From the NCBI GenBank assembly GCA_964371945.1, contig CAYJPA010000005.1, positions 26,972 to 90,971 on the forward strand: 64,000 nt of DNA, read 5' to 3'. The stretch's first letter is position 1, and each line of letters starts with the position of its first letter. The notes under the pieces were generated by a model. The model was not told the origin of the DNA. It worked only from the letters and a program-made list of their open reading frames with translations, and made no database searches. The position numbers were made by a program, and so were the translations under genes. This document shows positions 1-8,333 of the stretch, one piece after another. The stretch comes from CAYJPA01 sp964371945 (GTDB lineage: Bacteria > Chloroflexota > Chloroflexia > Thermomicrobiales > UBA6265).

Positions 1-2
1 GT

Positions 3-308
3 TCGAATGGACAACCTTCGTTGCGGGTGGTTCAGCAGCGCGTCGGGGTCCCGCCGCGGGTAGCGCAATTGAGTAAGGAACTGTTTGACGAGGGAACTCC
101 TTGCTACCTAAGGGATGAGCAGCTGGTTTTGAAGATGGAGCTTGCGTTCGGAGAATGGTGCGATCGCGAGCAACGCGCCATTAAGAATGTTGGTCACAAA
201 ACACCTAAGTCGGGTTCGAGCCCGAAAGAGAGTGTCCGATCGCGTAGAATATTGATTCCGATTCGGTTGCGGAACCTACCAGCTCTCAGGCGGCTCATGA
301 AATCGTAA
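3..308 (+). CDS. C-terminal part of an unrecognised protein (partial at window edge)
   Basis: An open frame enters from the left edge and ends at TAA 306-308, 24 bases before the first PP-loop gene. About 100 residues are visible, rich in Lys and Arg, with no motif I recognise. It lies on the same strand as the following operon, so it could be the end of the preceding operon gene. It could equally be a chance open frame, because there is no domain evidence and the true start lies outside the window. Confidence 0.3.
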   Translation, partial: SNGQPSLRVVQQRVGVPPRVAQLSKELFDEGTPCYLRDEQLVLKMELAFGEWCDREQRAIKNVGHKTPKSGSSPKESVRSRRILIPIRLRNLPALRRLMKS

Positions 309-332
309 GCAACGAGAAGAGTGTGACGTTCC

Positions 333-1841
333 TTGGACGAACAGACAAACATAAGCGAACCGGGATCCAAGCCACCGCTGCAAGTGACCGTGCTGCCATT
401 GGAGCTCGGCGGTGATCAGGTCACGTTTTCTTGGACGCAGAGCGAACCAAACCAATTCCAAATTCAAAATAGCTTCTTTTTTCGGTACGAGCATCTGGAC
501 GTGTCGAGCTTCTCGGTTGAGCTCTTTTATGAAATCTTTCTTGCACTGCAGATCAGGGTCTATGCCGGCTACGTTCAACGAGTGGAGCTTGTCTTCCCAT
601 CGCCGGTTCCCAAATACAGTGCCGAATATTGGTTAGCCTTCAACCAAGCGACCAGCGTGACGGTGAGCCCACTCTCAGCAGAGGGCGGCTACAACCCATG
701 GACCGGAGCTCCGGTCCTGTTCGAGCAGCCACGGAAAGCAGCGGTCTTTTTTGGAGGAGGCAAGGACAGTGTCCTTGCGACTTGCCTGCTGTCCGAGATG
801 TACGGCCCGGATGAAGTCGTAGCGGTTCAGTTCGTCGCCGCGCTTCGCAGCGATCCCAAACTTATCGGCTACCTCGAGACACGGCAAGAGCAACTCATGC
901 TGAAACCCGCACGGGAGGTGCTCGGAGTAGCTACGCAGAGAGTTTGGACGAACTATCAGTCGATTTTCCGCAAGGAGGGATATTCGCTCCGGCCCAATCT
1001 CGAGCTGTTTACAGTTGGATCCATGCCAGCCTTGCTCGCTTGGGGCGTTCAAGTTTCGACTATCAGTTTCAGCTGGACGACGTACTCCCTGTTGCGATAC
1101 GCGGACGGGCTACCCGTCTACCGATATGCACGCTCGCGGCACGAGGCGCTCGAATTGCAAGGTCGTCATTTCAACGCGGTGCTTGGGGTGCCCCTCACCT
1201 TCACCAATGTCACGTTTCCGTTCAACGCTTTGCTGGTCTACTGGTTGATTGCCGAACGCTATCCGAAGGCACTGCCACATGTCGTGATGTGCACTGTCGC
1301 GGGTGTCGATCGACGCTGGTGTTATCAGTGCAAGAAGTGCTGGCTCTACGGATTCCTGGGACTCGCGACCGGAATCATCGACTCAAGATTCGACTACAAC
1401 CAACTACTGTCGGAATCTCGCTTTATGAAAACACTCATCGACTATTCGGCGACCGGCGTTGAACCAACCGAGCTCGGCAACGTGCGCTGGGTGATCGATT
1501 TCTCGAACAAACGAAGCTTCATCATGTGCTGCCATATGATCGCGCGCATCGATCTGGACGATCTTTCGGTCAAGCTAGGCGATGTTGCACTTGCGAACCT
1601 TGCCCTTTTGAAGGCGCTTTATGGCAATAGGCTTTTCCCGGACTTCGAAGCTGTTCCTCGTGTCACGCTGGACGTTTTGGGCACCGAAATCGGACCGAAG
1701 CTCGCGCGAATCGCCGCTGAGCATTTTGAGATTATCGATCACGTACCCGGGCCGTGGTTCGCCGGGAATATGCCGATAAGCTATCCATTCCATGAACGAA
1801 TGCCTTTGCCGGTCGATGCGCTGGAACATCTAGCTAGGTGA
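333..1841 (+). CDS. MurL-like PP-loop protein, paralogue A
   Basis: A 502-residue protein, first of five related copies in this locus. The N-terminal domain (about 15-125) carries the family block QSEPNQF...FFFRYE and ends with GGYNPW. A PP-loop nucleotide-binding motif FFGGGKDS follows at residues 139-146, and a cysteine cluster CYQCKKC at 330-336. C-terminal family blocks are LGNVRW and YGNRLFP. By family logic the PP-loop should adenylate a substrate using ATP, releasing AMP and pyrophosphate. The three cysteines may bind metal or be structural. The motif order matches MurL, the UDP-MurNAc-L-Ala-L-Glu epimerase, as I remember it. The start is TTG; an in-frame TGA at 324-326 limits any upstream extension. 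The substrate is unknown. QueC-type or tRNA-thiolation enzymes also have PP-loops, but their other motifs do not fit. Confidence 0.7.
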   Translation: MDEQTNISEPGSKPPLQVTVLPLELGGDQVTFSWTQSEPNQFQIQNSFFFRYEHLDVSSFSVELFYEIFLALQIRVYAGYVQRVELVFPSPVPKYSAEYWLAFNQATSVTVSPLSAEGGYNPWTGAPVLFEQPRKAAVFFGGGKDSVLATCLLSEMYGPDEVVAVQFVAALRSDPKLIGYLETRQEQLMLKPAREVLGVATQRVWTNYQSIFRKEGYSLRPNLELFTVGSMPALLAWGVQVSTISFSWTTYSLLRYADGLPVYRYARSRHEALELQGRHFNAVLGVPLTFTNVTFPFNALLVYWLIAERYPKALPHVVMCTVAGVDRRWCYQCKKCWLYGFLGLATGIIDSRFDYNQLLSESRFMKTLIDYSATGVEPTELGNVRWVIDFSNKRSFIMCCHMIARIDLDDLSVKLGDVALANLALLKALYGNRLFPDFEAVPRVTLDVLGTEIGPKLARIAAEHFEIIDHVPGPWFAGNMPISYPFHERMPLPVDALEHLAR

Positions 1842-1878
1842 ACGGAAATTAATACCGTGCGCCCGTTTTGAGGTCATC

Positions 1879-3342
1879 ATGGATGTCTGGATCGATCCAC
1901 CGCGGATTGATGGAGAGACAGTCACATTTCGCTGGCGCCAAAGTGAGCTGAACCCGTTTCAGGAAGAGAATGCTTTCTTTTATCGCTATGAGGGACTAGA
2001 TCTCAACCACTTCACAGTTGAGCTCTTTTACGAGATCTTCCTGGCACTACAGCTCCGGGTTTTTACGGGTTACGCGGAGCGGGTCGAGCTGCACTTTCCG
2101 TCGTCCGTGCCTTCGTTTAGTGTCGACTACTGGCGAACAATCCACCGTGCATCAAATGTCTCCATCGAACCGATCAAATACGGCGGGTACGACCCGTGGG
2201 CCGGTCAGCCGTCGTTAGTCGAGCGTCCCAAACGAGCGGCCGTCTTCTTCGGCGGCGGCAAGGACAGCACACTCGCAACCTGTCTCCTTTCCGAGATCTA
2301 TGGTCCCGATCAGGTGGTATTGATCCAGTTTGTTGGACCGTTGAGACGCAATCCGAAGCTGGCACGAGTGCTCGAGGACCGGCAAGAGAGGCTGATGCTC
2401 GAGCCGGCGCGGCGAAACCTCGGCGTCGCTACCCAGCGAGGCTGGACAAACTATCAGGCGATCTTCAGAAAAGAAGGGTACCGGCTGCGCCCGAATCTTG
2501 AGATCTACACGGTTGGTGGATTGCCCGCACTCCTCTCGTGGGGTGTCGAACTCTGTTCATTCACCGCTCCCTACACGCTGATGACCGTGGATGAACGGCG
2601 AACAAGCGATGATCGCGTTCGTTACTCCCACGCCCGGCCAGAGGGAGTTGCTCTCTTAAGCCGGCACTACACCGCGACGCTCGGAACGCCGATTCAAGTC
2701 ACCAACGTTATCCTGCCGTTTCACATGTTGGCGGTTCATTGGCTTCTTGCCGAGCGGTATCCGCATGCCCTGAAGCAGATCGTTTCGTGCACGCTCGCCG
2801 GGCCAGACAAACGCTGGTGCCTTGACTGCGCAAAATGCACGCTCTTCGCCATATCGGGACTCTCGGTCTCGGTTCTCGATCCTGACTTCGATTACGACCG
2901 GTTCCTGACAACGTCTCACTTCATCAAGAGGCTGATCGCGCTCTCCGAATCCGGTGCTGAGCCAATCTTGCTCGGCAACTTCCCATGGATTCGCGGATTT
3001 ATCGGCGGACCTCGAAGCTACATCCTGGCATGCCACATGGTTGCGCGGATCGATCTGGAAGCGGTCGCGCCACATCTTGGTCATGAAGCGCTCGCAAACT
3101 TGGCAATGGTTCAGGCCATGTATGGAAATCGCCTGTATCCGGCATTTGAGGAAATCCCACGCGTATTGCTCAATCTTCTTGGTGATGATCTCGGAGCGAG
3201 AATCGCCGAGGTCGTTGCCGAGCATTTCGAGATCGCTGACCGGCTTCCGGGCCCCGTTTACGCGGCGAATAGCCCGGCCTCGTATCAGTTCGATCGGCCA
3301 ATCCAGTTGTCAGCCGCGACGCTGGAGCACCTTCAGACATGA
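1879..3342 (+). CDS. MurL-like PP-loop protein, paralogue B
   Basis: A 487-residue protein alignable end to end with paralogue A. The start ATG is preceded by GAGG at a good distance, and the gap from paralogue A is only 37 bases. The N-terminal block reads QSELNPFQ...FFYRYEGLDL. The PP-loop FFGGGKDS is at residues 123-130 and the cysteine cluster CLDCAKC at 314-320. C-terminal blocks LGNFPW and YGNRLYP are intact. All predicted nucleotide-binding residues are present, so it looks active and not like a decaying duplicate. It overlaps paralogue C by ATGA, implying coupled translation and roughly equal amounts of both proteins. The reaction is inferred only from the fold: ATP-dependent activation of a carboxylate, possibly with epimerisation. 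Confidence 0.7.
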   Translation: MDVWIDPPRIDGETVTFRWRQSELNPFQEENAFFYRYEGLDLNHFTVELFYEIFLALQLRVFTGYAERVELHFPSSVPSFSVDYWRTIHRASNVSIEPIKYGGYDPWAGQPSLVERPKRAAVFFGGGKDSTLATCLLSEIYGPDQVVLIQFVGPLRRNPKLARVLEDRQERLMLEPARRNLGVATQRGWTNYQAIFRKEGYRLRPNLEIYTVGGLPALLSWGVELCSFTAPYTLMTVDERRTSDDRVRYSHARPEGVALLSRHYTATLGTPIQVTNVILPFHMLAVHWLLAERYPHALKQIVSCTLAGPDKRWCLDCAKCTLFAISGLSVSVLDPDFDYDRFLTTSHFIKRLIALSESGAEPILLGNFPWIRGFIGGPRSYILACHMVARIDLEAVAPHLGHEALANLAMVQAMYGNRLYPAFEEIPRVLLNLLGDDLGARIAEVVAEHFEIADRLPGPVYAANSPASYQFDRPIQLSAATLEHLQT

Positions 3343-4862
3343 AGGACGAGGGCCCAACGTCAAAGACTGATCAGGATCTTGAAACTGCAGAGTCGTTGCG
3401 AGTTTGGGTTGAACTGCCAGTAATTGAAGGCGAAACAGTGACCTTCCGTTGGGCCCAGAGCGACGCAAATCCATTTCAACATCAGAATTGCTTCTTTTTT
3501 CGGTATGAAGGCATCGATCTGACCGCGTACTCGGTCGAACTCCTTTACGAGATGTTTCTCGCGCTGCAACTTCGTGTGTTTGTTGGTTACAAGCGCCGCG
3601 TTCAAATCGAGTTTCCGACACCCCTGCCTGAGTTCAGCGCGGCGTACTGGCTGATGTTCCATGACGCGACCAATATCACTATTGCCTCCGCGTCGTCGCC
3701 TGGTGGATACAATCCGTGGCGAAGCCAACCGATTGAATCGGTGCGCAGAAAGCGCTCGGCTGTCTTTTATGGGGGCGGGAAGGACAGTCTCCTAGCAACT
3801 TGCCTGTTGTCTGAGCTCTATGGTTCCGACGAAGTATTGCTCGTGCAATTCGTCGGCCCGTTGCGCAACAGAGCAAGCTTGATGCGGTTCCTAGAGGAGC
3901 GACAAGAGAGGCTGATGCTTGAGCCAGCCAGGCGTCAGCTCGGCGTTTCCACGCAAAGGGTTTGGACGGATTTTCAGGCAAACCATCGCGAAGTGGGATA
4001 TCCGCTGCGACCACATCTTGAGTTGTACACGGTGGGTGCGCTGCCAGCACTTTTGTTTTGGGGTGCGCAACTTGCGACCTTCAGTATTAGCTGGAGCTCG
4101 TATGAGATATCGCGAGACTCCCGTGGAGGACAGGTCTTCCGGTACTCCCGGTCGCGCCCGGAGGTGTTGGCGACCCAGAGCCGGCACTACCAGGTGACAC
4201 TCGGCGTGCCAATCGAGGTCACGAACATCGTTCTCCCATTCAACTCGTTGCTGGTCCACTGGCTGCTTGCCGAACGATATCCGGAAGCCCTGAAGCTGAT
4301 TGTGTCGTGTACCATCGCCGGGGTCACCGAACGCTGGTGCTATCAGTGCGAGAAGTGCGCTTTCTTTGCCATGTGCGGTCTCTCCACCGGGATGCTGGCG
4401 ACTGACTTCGACTACGACTATTTTCTGACAGATTCGCGTTTTATCAAAAAGCAGATCGCTTATGCTGAGTCGGGTGTCGAACCCACGTTGCTTGGAAACG
4501 TTCCGTGGACCTCGGATTTCTTCATCGGACCACGGAGCTATTTGCTGGGTTGCCATATGTTAGCCAGAATCGAGCCCGACGAGCTTCCGATCAAACTCAG
4601 TGCCCCGGCGCTCGTGAATCTCGCTATGTTGCGTGGCATGTACGGCAATCGCTTGTACCCGGGCAATGAAACAGTGCCACGCGAAACATTGGATGTGCTC
4701 GGTGCGGAGCTCGGACCAAAGATCACGACAATTGCAGCGGAGCACTTCGAGATCGCGGATCAGTTCCCCTCACCTGCCTATTCCGGCAATGACCCAACGG
4801 AGTTTCAGTTCAACCCGCCGATGGAACCGAAGCTAGCAACGCTGGATCATATTCGGACATGA
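3339..4862 (+). CDS. MurL-like PP-loop protein, paralogue C
   Basis: A 507-residue protein and third member of the plus-strand run. It has a short polar N-terminal extension (about 25 residues) before the family block. QSDANPFQ...FFFRYEGIDL is followed by GGYNPW, the PP-loop FYGGGKDS at residues 143-150 and the cysteine cluster CYQCEKC at 334-340. LGNVPW and YGNRLYP complete the C-terminal signature. It starts inside the stop of paralogue B (ATGA) and its own stop overlaps the start of the sugar dehydrogenase in the same way. The three PP-loop genes and the dehydrogenase are therefore one translation unit. This coupling is the best clue that the family works with a nucleotide-linked sugar or cell-envelope precursor. 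Confidence 0.7.
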   Translation: MKDEGPTSKTDQDLETAESLRVWVELPVIEGETVTFRWAQSDANPFQHQNCFFFRYEGIDLTAYSVELLYEMFLALQLRVFVGYKRRVQIEFPTPLPEFSAAYWLMFHDATNITIASASSPGGYNPWRSQPIESVRRKRSAVFYGGGKDSLLATCLLSELYGSDEVLLVQFVGPLRNRASLMRFLEERQERLMLEPARRQLGVSTQRVWTDFQANHREVGYPLRPHLELYTVGALPALLFWGAQLATFSISWSSYEISRDSRGGQVFRYSRSRPEVLATQSRHYQVTLGVPIEVTNIVLPFNSLLVHWLLAERYPEALKLIVSCTIAGVTERWCYQCEKCAFFAMCGLSTGMLATDFDYDYFLTDSRFIKKQIAYAESGVEPTLLGNVPWTSDFFIGPRSYLLGCHMLARIEPDELPIKLSAPALVNLAMLRGMYGNRLYPGNETVPRETLDVLGAELGPKITTIAAEHFEIADQFPSPAYSGNDPTEFQFNPPMEPKLATLDHIRT

Positions 4863-6265
4863 CCGCTCAACTCGTTCAATCGCCGCGATTCGCGGTTGAC
4901 GTGGAGGATTTGCCCGTGGCCCCACCGGACTCGTTGCTAACCCGATTATCTAGCCGTCACAGCGTTGTCGGAATCGTTGGTCTGGGTCATGTCGGAATGC
5001 CGCTGGCCGCGGAAGTCGCTCGCGCCGGGTCTGCGACAATCGGATTCGATATCAATCCGAACATCATCGACGGACTGAACGCGGGCCGCAGCCACATCGG
5101 TGACGTGCCGTCGTCAACGATTGCAGAGCTCGTCGACGCCGGCCGGTTGCGCGGTGCCACTGACTTCAGAGAGCTGGCAAACTGCGATGTCGTCATCATT
5201 TGTGTGCCGACCCCCCTCTCAAAAGTCAAAGACCCCGATCTTTCGTACGTCGTGGTCGCCGCACGATCCCTGAGCTCGGTCCTGCGAAGCGGACAGCTCG
5301 TGATTCTCGAAAGCACCACCTATCCTGGCACCACCCGGGACGTGGTGCTGCCGATACTCGAAGAATCGGGGCTTCGCGTTGGATCAGATTTCCACCTCTG
5401 CTTCAGTCCCGAGCGCGTCGACCCAGGCAATCAAACATGGACCATCCCCACCACGCCGAAGTTAGTCGGTGGTACCACCTCCGCCTGCCTTGATGCAGGT
5501 GTTGCGTTTTACAGCACGTTTGTTGAGACTCTCATACCGGTAACAAGTGTCGAAGTGGCAGAGCTTGCAAAGGTATATGAAAACACATTCCGCATGGTCA
5601 ACATTGCCCTGGCCAACGAACTGGCGTTGGTTTGTTCGCGGCTCAAACTCGATGTTTGGGAGGTGATCGACGCGGCAGCATCGAAGCCATTCGGCTTCAT
5701 GCGATTCAGTCCCGGACCCGGGCTCGGCGGTCATTGCATCCCGCTTGATCCCCACTACCTCTCCTGGAAAATGGAGACGCTTGAATTCAAGACTCGGCTG
5801 ATCGATCTGGCGGGAGAAATTAATGCTCAGATGCCGGCGGCAGTGATTTCGCTGGTAAACGACGCGTTGAATGAGGAAGCGCGCGCGATTCGCGGGAGCT
5901 CAATTCTCGTTCTCGGAATTGCCTATAAGCCCGATATCGCGGATTATCGGGAAAGTCCCGCGTTGGAGATCATTCGGCTCTTGCAGGAGCGTGGTGCTGA
6001 AGTGTCGTATCACGATCCACTTTGTCTAGAGATCGAAATGGGAGCAATTGCTCGAATGCCGGATCTACCGATGCGGAGCGTCGAGTTATCCGACGAGCTG
6101 ATCCGTTCATCGCACGCGATCATCGTGGTCACCAACCACACGGAGTTCGATTTTCAGCGGTTCATGAACTCCGCAAAGCTCATCGTCGACACAAGGGGCG
6201 CATTTCGTGGGATGTCGGGCTCCGCTCGGGTAGTAGGACTCTCTGGTCACATCGAGGCAAAATAG
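4859..6265 (+). CDS. UDP-sugar 6-dehydrogenase (UDP-GlcNAc/ManNAc or UDP-glucose type)
   Basis: A 468-residue NAD-dependent nucleotide-sugar dehydrogenase that oxidises C6 of a UDP-sugar to a carboxylate. The Rossmann motif GIVGLGHVGMP lies near residue 38, after an N-terminal extension of about 35 residues. The catalytic cysteine is C293 in GGHCIPLDPHYLSWK, and the C-terminal substrate domain contains GIAYKPDIADYRESPAL. The GGHCIPxDP form and the length resemble the UDP-N-acetylhexosamine dehydrogenases (WbpA/WbpO/WecC) more than plain UDP-glucose dehydrogenase, but the substrate cannot be fixed from sequence. It is coupled by ATGA to PP-loop paralogue C, so it should supply a uronic acid product in the same pathway. 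A hairpin terminator follows. Confidence 0.88.
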   Translation: MTAQLVQSPRFAVDVEDLPVAPPDSLLTRLSSRHSVVGIVGLGHVGMPLAAEVARAGSATIGFDINPNIIDGLNAGRSHIGDVPSSTIAELVDAGRLRGATDFRELANCDVVIICVPTPLSKVKDPDLSYVVVAARSLSSVLRSGQLVILESTTYPGTTRDVVLPILEESGLRVGSDFHLCFSPERVDPGNQTWTIPTTPKLVGGTTSACLDAGVAFYSTFVETLIPVTSVEVAELAKVYENTFRMVNIALANELALVCSRLKLDVWEVIDAAASKPFGFMRFSPGPGLGGHCIPLDPHYLSWKMETLEFKTRLIDLAGEINAQMPAAVISLVNDALNEEARAIRGSSILVLGIAYKPDIADYRESPALEIIRLLQERGAEVSYHDPLCLEIEMGAIARMPDLPMRSVELSDELIRSSHAIIVVTNHTEFDFQRFMNSAKLIVDTRGAFRGMSGSARVVGLSGHIEAK

Positions 6266-6287
6266 CAGTCTAGGCTTCGTGCACCGA

Positions 6288-6323
6288 GAAAGGGTCGGCG
6301 CTCTTTGAGCGGCCGGCCCTTTC
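6288..6323. terminator. Hairpin terminator between converging operons
   Basis: GAAAGGG at 6288-6294 pairs with CCCTTTC at 6317-6323. The inner stem is nearly complete with one bulged G around a TTTG-type loop. It sits 22 bases past the dehydrogenase stop and before the stop of the minus-strand Tat protein gene, so it can serve both directions. Confidence 0.7.
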
Positions 6324-6351
6324 GCCTGTGCAACTTAAGCTGATCCGACGG

Positions 6352-6693
6352 CTAGCTGGTTTCGCTCGGCTTCGACCGCCGAATGCGAGTCGCGATCACG
6401 GCTGCCGCGCCGCCGATGACGGCCGCTGGGCCCCAGCTTCGTCCGCTGTCTTGTTCGCCGATTCCTGTGCTCGGAAGCACGATGACTGGGTCTTCGTCGT
6501 CGTAGATATCATCGTAACTATCATCCTGGAAACGGCCCGAGAACGATCCCTTCGGGGCCGGAGCAGCGCGCAGCTTGTCAGCCATAGAAGTAGCAACGGT
6601 CAGCGACATTCCCAGCGCGGCCATACCCTTGATGAATGCGCGACGGTCAATTCGACCACGCTGATACGCGGAAACCAATTCATTTCTTGTCAT
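6352..6693 (-). CDS. Small Tat-exported protein with LPSTG sorting signal
   Basis: A 113-residue secreted protein. The ATG at 6693 is chosen over an upstream in-frame codon because GTGAGGG precedes it at normal spacing and it gives a proper Tat signal. Residues 17-22 read RRAFIK, followed by a hydrophobic stretch and an Ala-rich cleavage region near 43-47. The mature part is very short and acidic (Asp/Tyr-rich, about 56-70). LPSTG is at 73-77, a hydrophobic segment at about 88-101 and a basic tail RIRRSK at 103-108. That layout is a sortase-type cell-wall anchoring signal. No sortase is encoded in the window. It lies downstream of paralogues D and E on the same strand, so it may be co-expressed, although it also has its own possible -35. 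Confidence 0.72.
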   Translation of the reverse strand: MTRNELVSAYQRGRIDRRAFIKGMAALGMSLTVATSMADKLRAAPAPKGSFSGRFQDDSYDDIYDDEDPVIVLPSTGIGEQDSGRSWGPAAVIGGAAAVIATRIRRSKPSETS

Positions 6694-6715
6694 AGCAGCC
6701 CTCACCGTTCCCGAA

Positions 6716-6744
6716 ATGTTTCGCGCGTAGGTGCGAATTGTCAA
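6716..6744 (-). promoter_or_regulatory. Possible promoter of the Tat/LPSTG gene
   Basis: On the minus strand, TTGACA at 6744-6739 is separated by 17 bases from AAACAT at 6721-6716. The -35 is perfect and the -10 is weak (three of six). It is placed correctly for a short leader before the ATG at 6693. Confidence 0.35.
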
Positions 6745-6830
6745 TACTCAACGTGATACTACCAACCTACCTCAGATGACGCAAGTCTTTTGACCTGCTT
6801 TCCGTTCATTGCGTCCAAAACCACTCCGCA

Positions 6831-8291
6831 TTAAGCACGGATATGCGAAAGTTCGGACATCTTGGTCGGCATGATCTGGTTCAGACCAAACTCAGCGGGC
6901 TCGTTGCCGACACTAAGTGGCGCCGAGATCTCCTCAACAGTCTCGATGTGGTCACCGATCATCGATGCAATCTGTTCCGCATCCGAAAATCCAAGCCGGG
7001 GGACAACACATCTCGGCATCTCATCCAGGTGCGGAAGTGCACGATTCCCAAACATGGCTCTTAACGTCGTTAGGTTTGCCAACGCGTTGTCGCCCAATTG
7101 GTCGTCAATCAAGTGAGTTTTCGCTCCTGCAACCACGTGACAGAGATTCTGGAAGCCGGTTGGGATGCCCAACAACTCCGAATACGGCACATTCCCTTCC
7201 GCGGAAAGCTCCACGCCTGATTCCGCGTATTCGACGATCCGCCGGAGATATCGAGCTTGATCGAAGAGGCGATTGTAGTCAAAATGCGGATCGATTGTGC
7301 CAGAACAGAGACTGTAGAGAGCATGCATCACGCACTTGCGGCAGTCGTAGCACCATCGCTGGTCGATCTCGCCAAGTGTGCAGCTTGTCATGAATTCGAT
7401 CGCCCGTGGATATCGCTTTGCAACGAGCAAATAGCCGGTCCATGGAGAAAGCAAGGAGTTGATATTCGTCACCGTCAAATCGAGATCGAATACGCGCCGG
7501 TAGTGAGTCTGAAGTGTCTTGAGAACCTCGGGCCGGGAATTCTCCCTGAGAAACTTCGCGGAACCATCCGGCAGCCTGACAACCGGAAAGTCGGGCCACT
7601 CATACGAGAGGTTGGCGAGCGGAGCTCGCCACTCGAGCAAGGCGGGTAGTGCTCCCGCGGTGTAAAGCTCGATCTCTGGTCGTTGCGCGTCGGCGCTCCG
7701 CAGAAATATGGCCTGGTAATCTGTCCAGGATCGCTGGCTGCTCACACCCATCCGCTCCCGCGCGGGTTTGAGCATCAGCCCTTCCTGGCGCAACTCCAGG
7801 CGCAACGCGAGCTCACGTCTTGGTCGAATCGGTCCCACACACTGAATGAGAACCACATTCTCCGATCCGTAGAGCTCGGAGAAGAGACAGGCCGCGGCCA
7901 GGCTGTCCTTGCCGCCTCCATAGAATATGGCCACGGTTCCCGGCCGGGATTCCAGCGTGCCAGTCTCACGCAACGGCGACCGCGGACCAGCCAAAAGCGG
8001 TGACGCCGTCACATTGTTGGCCCCGTGATAGGCCCGCCAGTAATCGAATGACCATTCAGAGACCGGCTCCGAGAACATCAACTCGACCGGTTCGTCAAAA
8101 GCGCCAAAAACCTTGAGCTGCAGAGCCAAGAACATTTCGTCAAAGACCGCATTGCTGTATCGCGAAAGATCGATCCCTTCAAACCGAAAGCAAAATTCGT
8201 TGGCCAGTTGAAACGGGTTCGCTTCGCTCTGTGTCCATGCCAAACGAACACGATCGCCCTCGATGCGGGGCGCTGGAATCTCGACCTTCAC
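6831..8291 (-). CDS. MurL-like PP-loop protein, paralogue D
   Basis: A 486-residue protein and the most divergent of the five copies. The N-terminal block is QSEANPFQ...FCFRFEGIDL. The GGYNPW element of the other copies is missing, replaced by a Pro/Arg-rich stretch near 101-110. The PP-loop FYGGGKDS is intact at residues 123-130 and the cysteine cluster CYDCRKC at 314-320. The C-terminal blocks are altered to EGNVPY and FGNRALP. It starts with GTG after GAGGGG and follows paralogue E by 42 bases. Retention of every nucleotide-binding and cysteine residue, despite drift elsewhere, suggests a distinct substrate and not loss of function. Confidence 0.68.
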   Translation of the reverse strand: MKVEIPAPRIEGDRVRLAWTQSEANPFQLANEFCFRFEGIDLSRYSNAVFDEMFLALQLKVFGAFDEPVELMFSEPVSEWSFDYWRAYHGANNVTASPLLAGPRSPLRETGTLESRPGTVAIFYGGGKDSLAAACLFSELYGSENVVLIQCVGPIRPRRELALRLELRQEGLMLKPARERMGVSSQRSWTDYQAIFLRSADAQRPEIELYTAGALPALLEWRAPLANLSYEWPDFPVVRLPDGSAKFLRENSRPEVLKTLQTHYRRVFDLDLTVTNINSLLSPWTGYLLVAKRYPRAIEFMTSCTLGEIDQRWCYDCRKCVMHALYSLCSGTIDPHFDYNRLFDQARYLRRIVEYAESGVELSAEGNVPYSELLGIPTGFQNLCHVVAGAKTHLIDDQLGDNALANLTTLRAMFGNRALPHLDEMPRCVVPRLGFSDAEQIASMIGDHIETVEEISAPLSVGNEPAEFGLNQIMPTKMSELSHIRA

Positions 8292-8333
8292 AATACCCCT
8301 CGTTCTTGCTATCGCACCGGGGACCCCTGCCGT

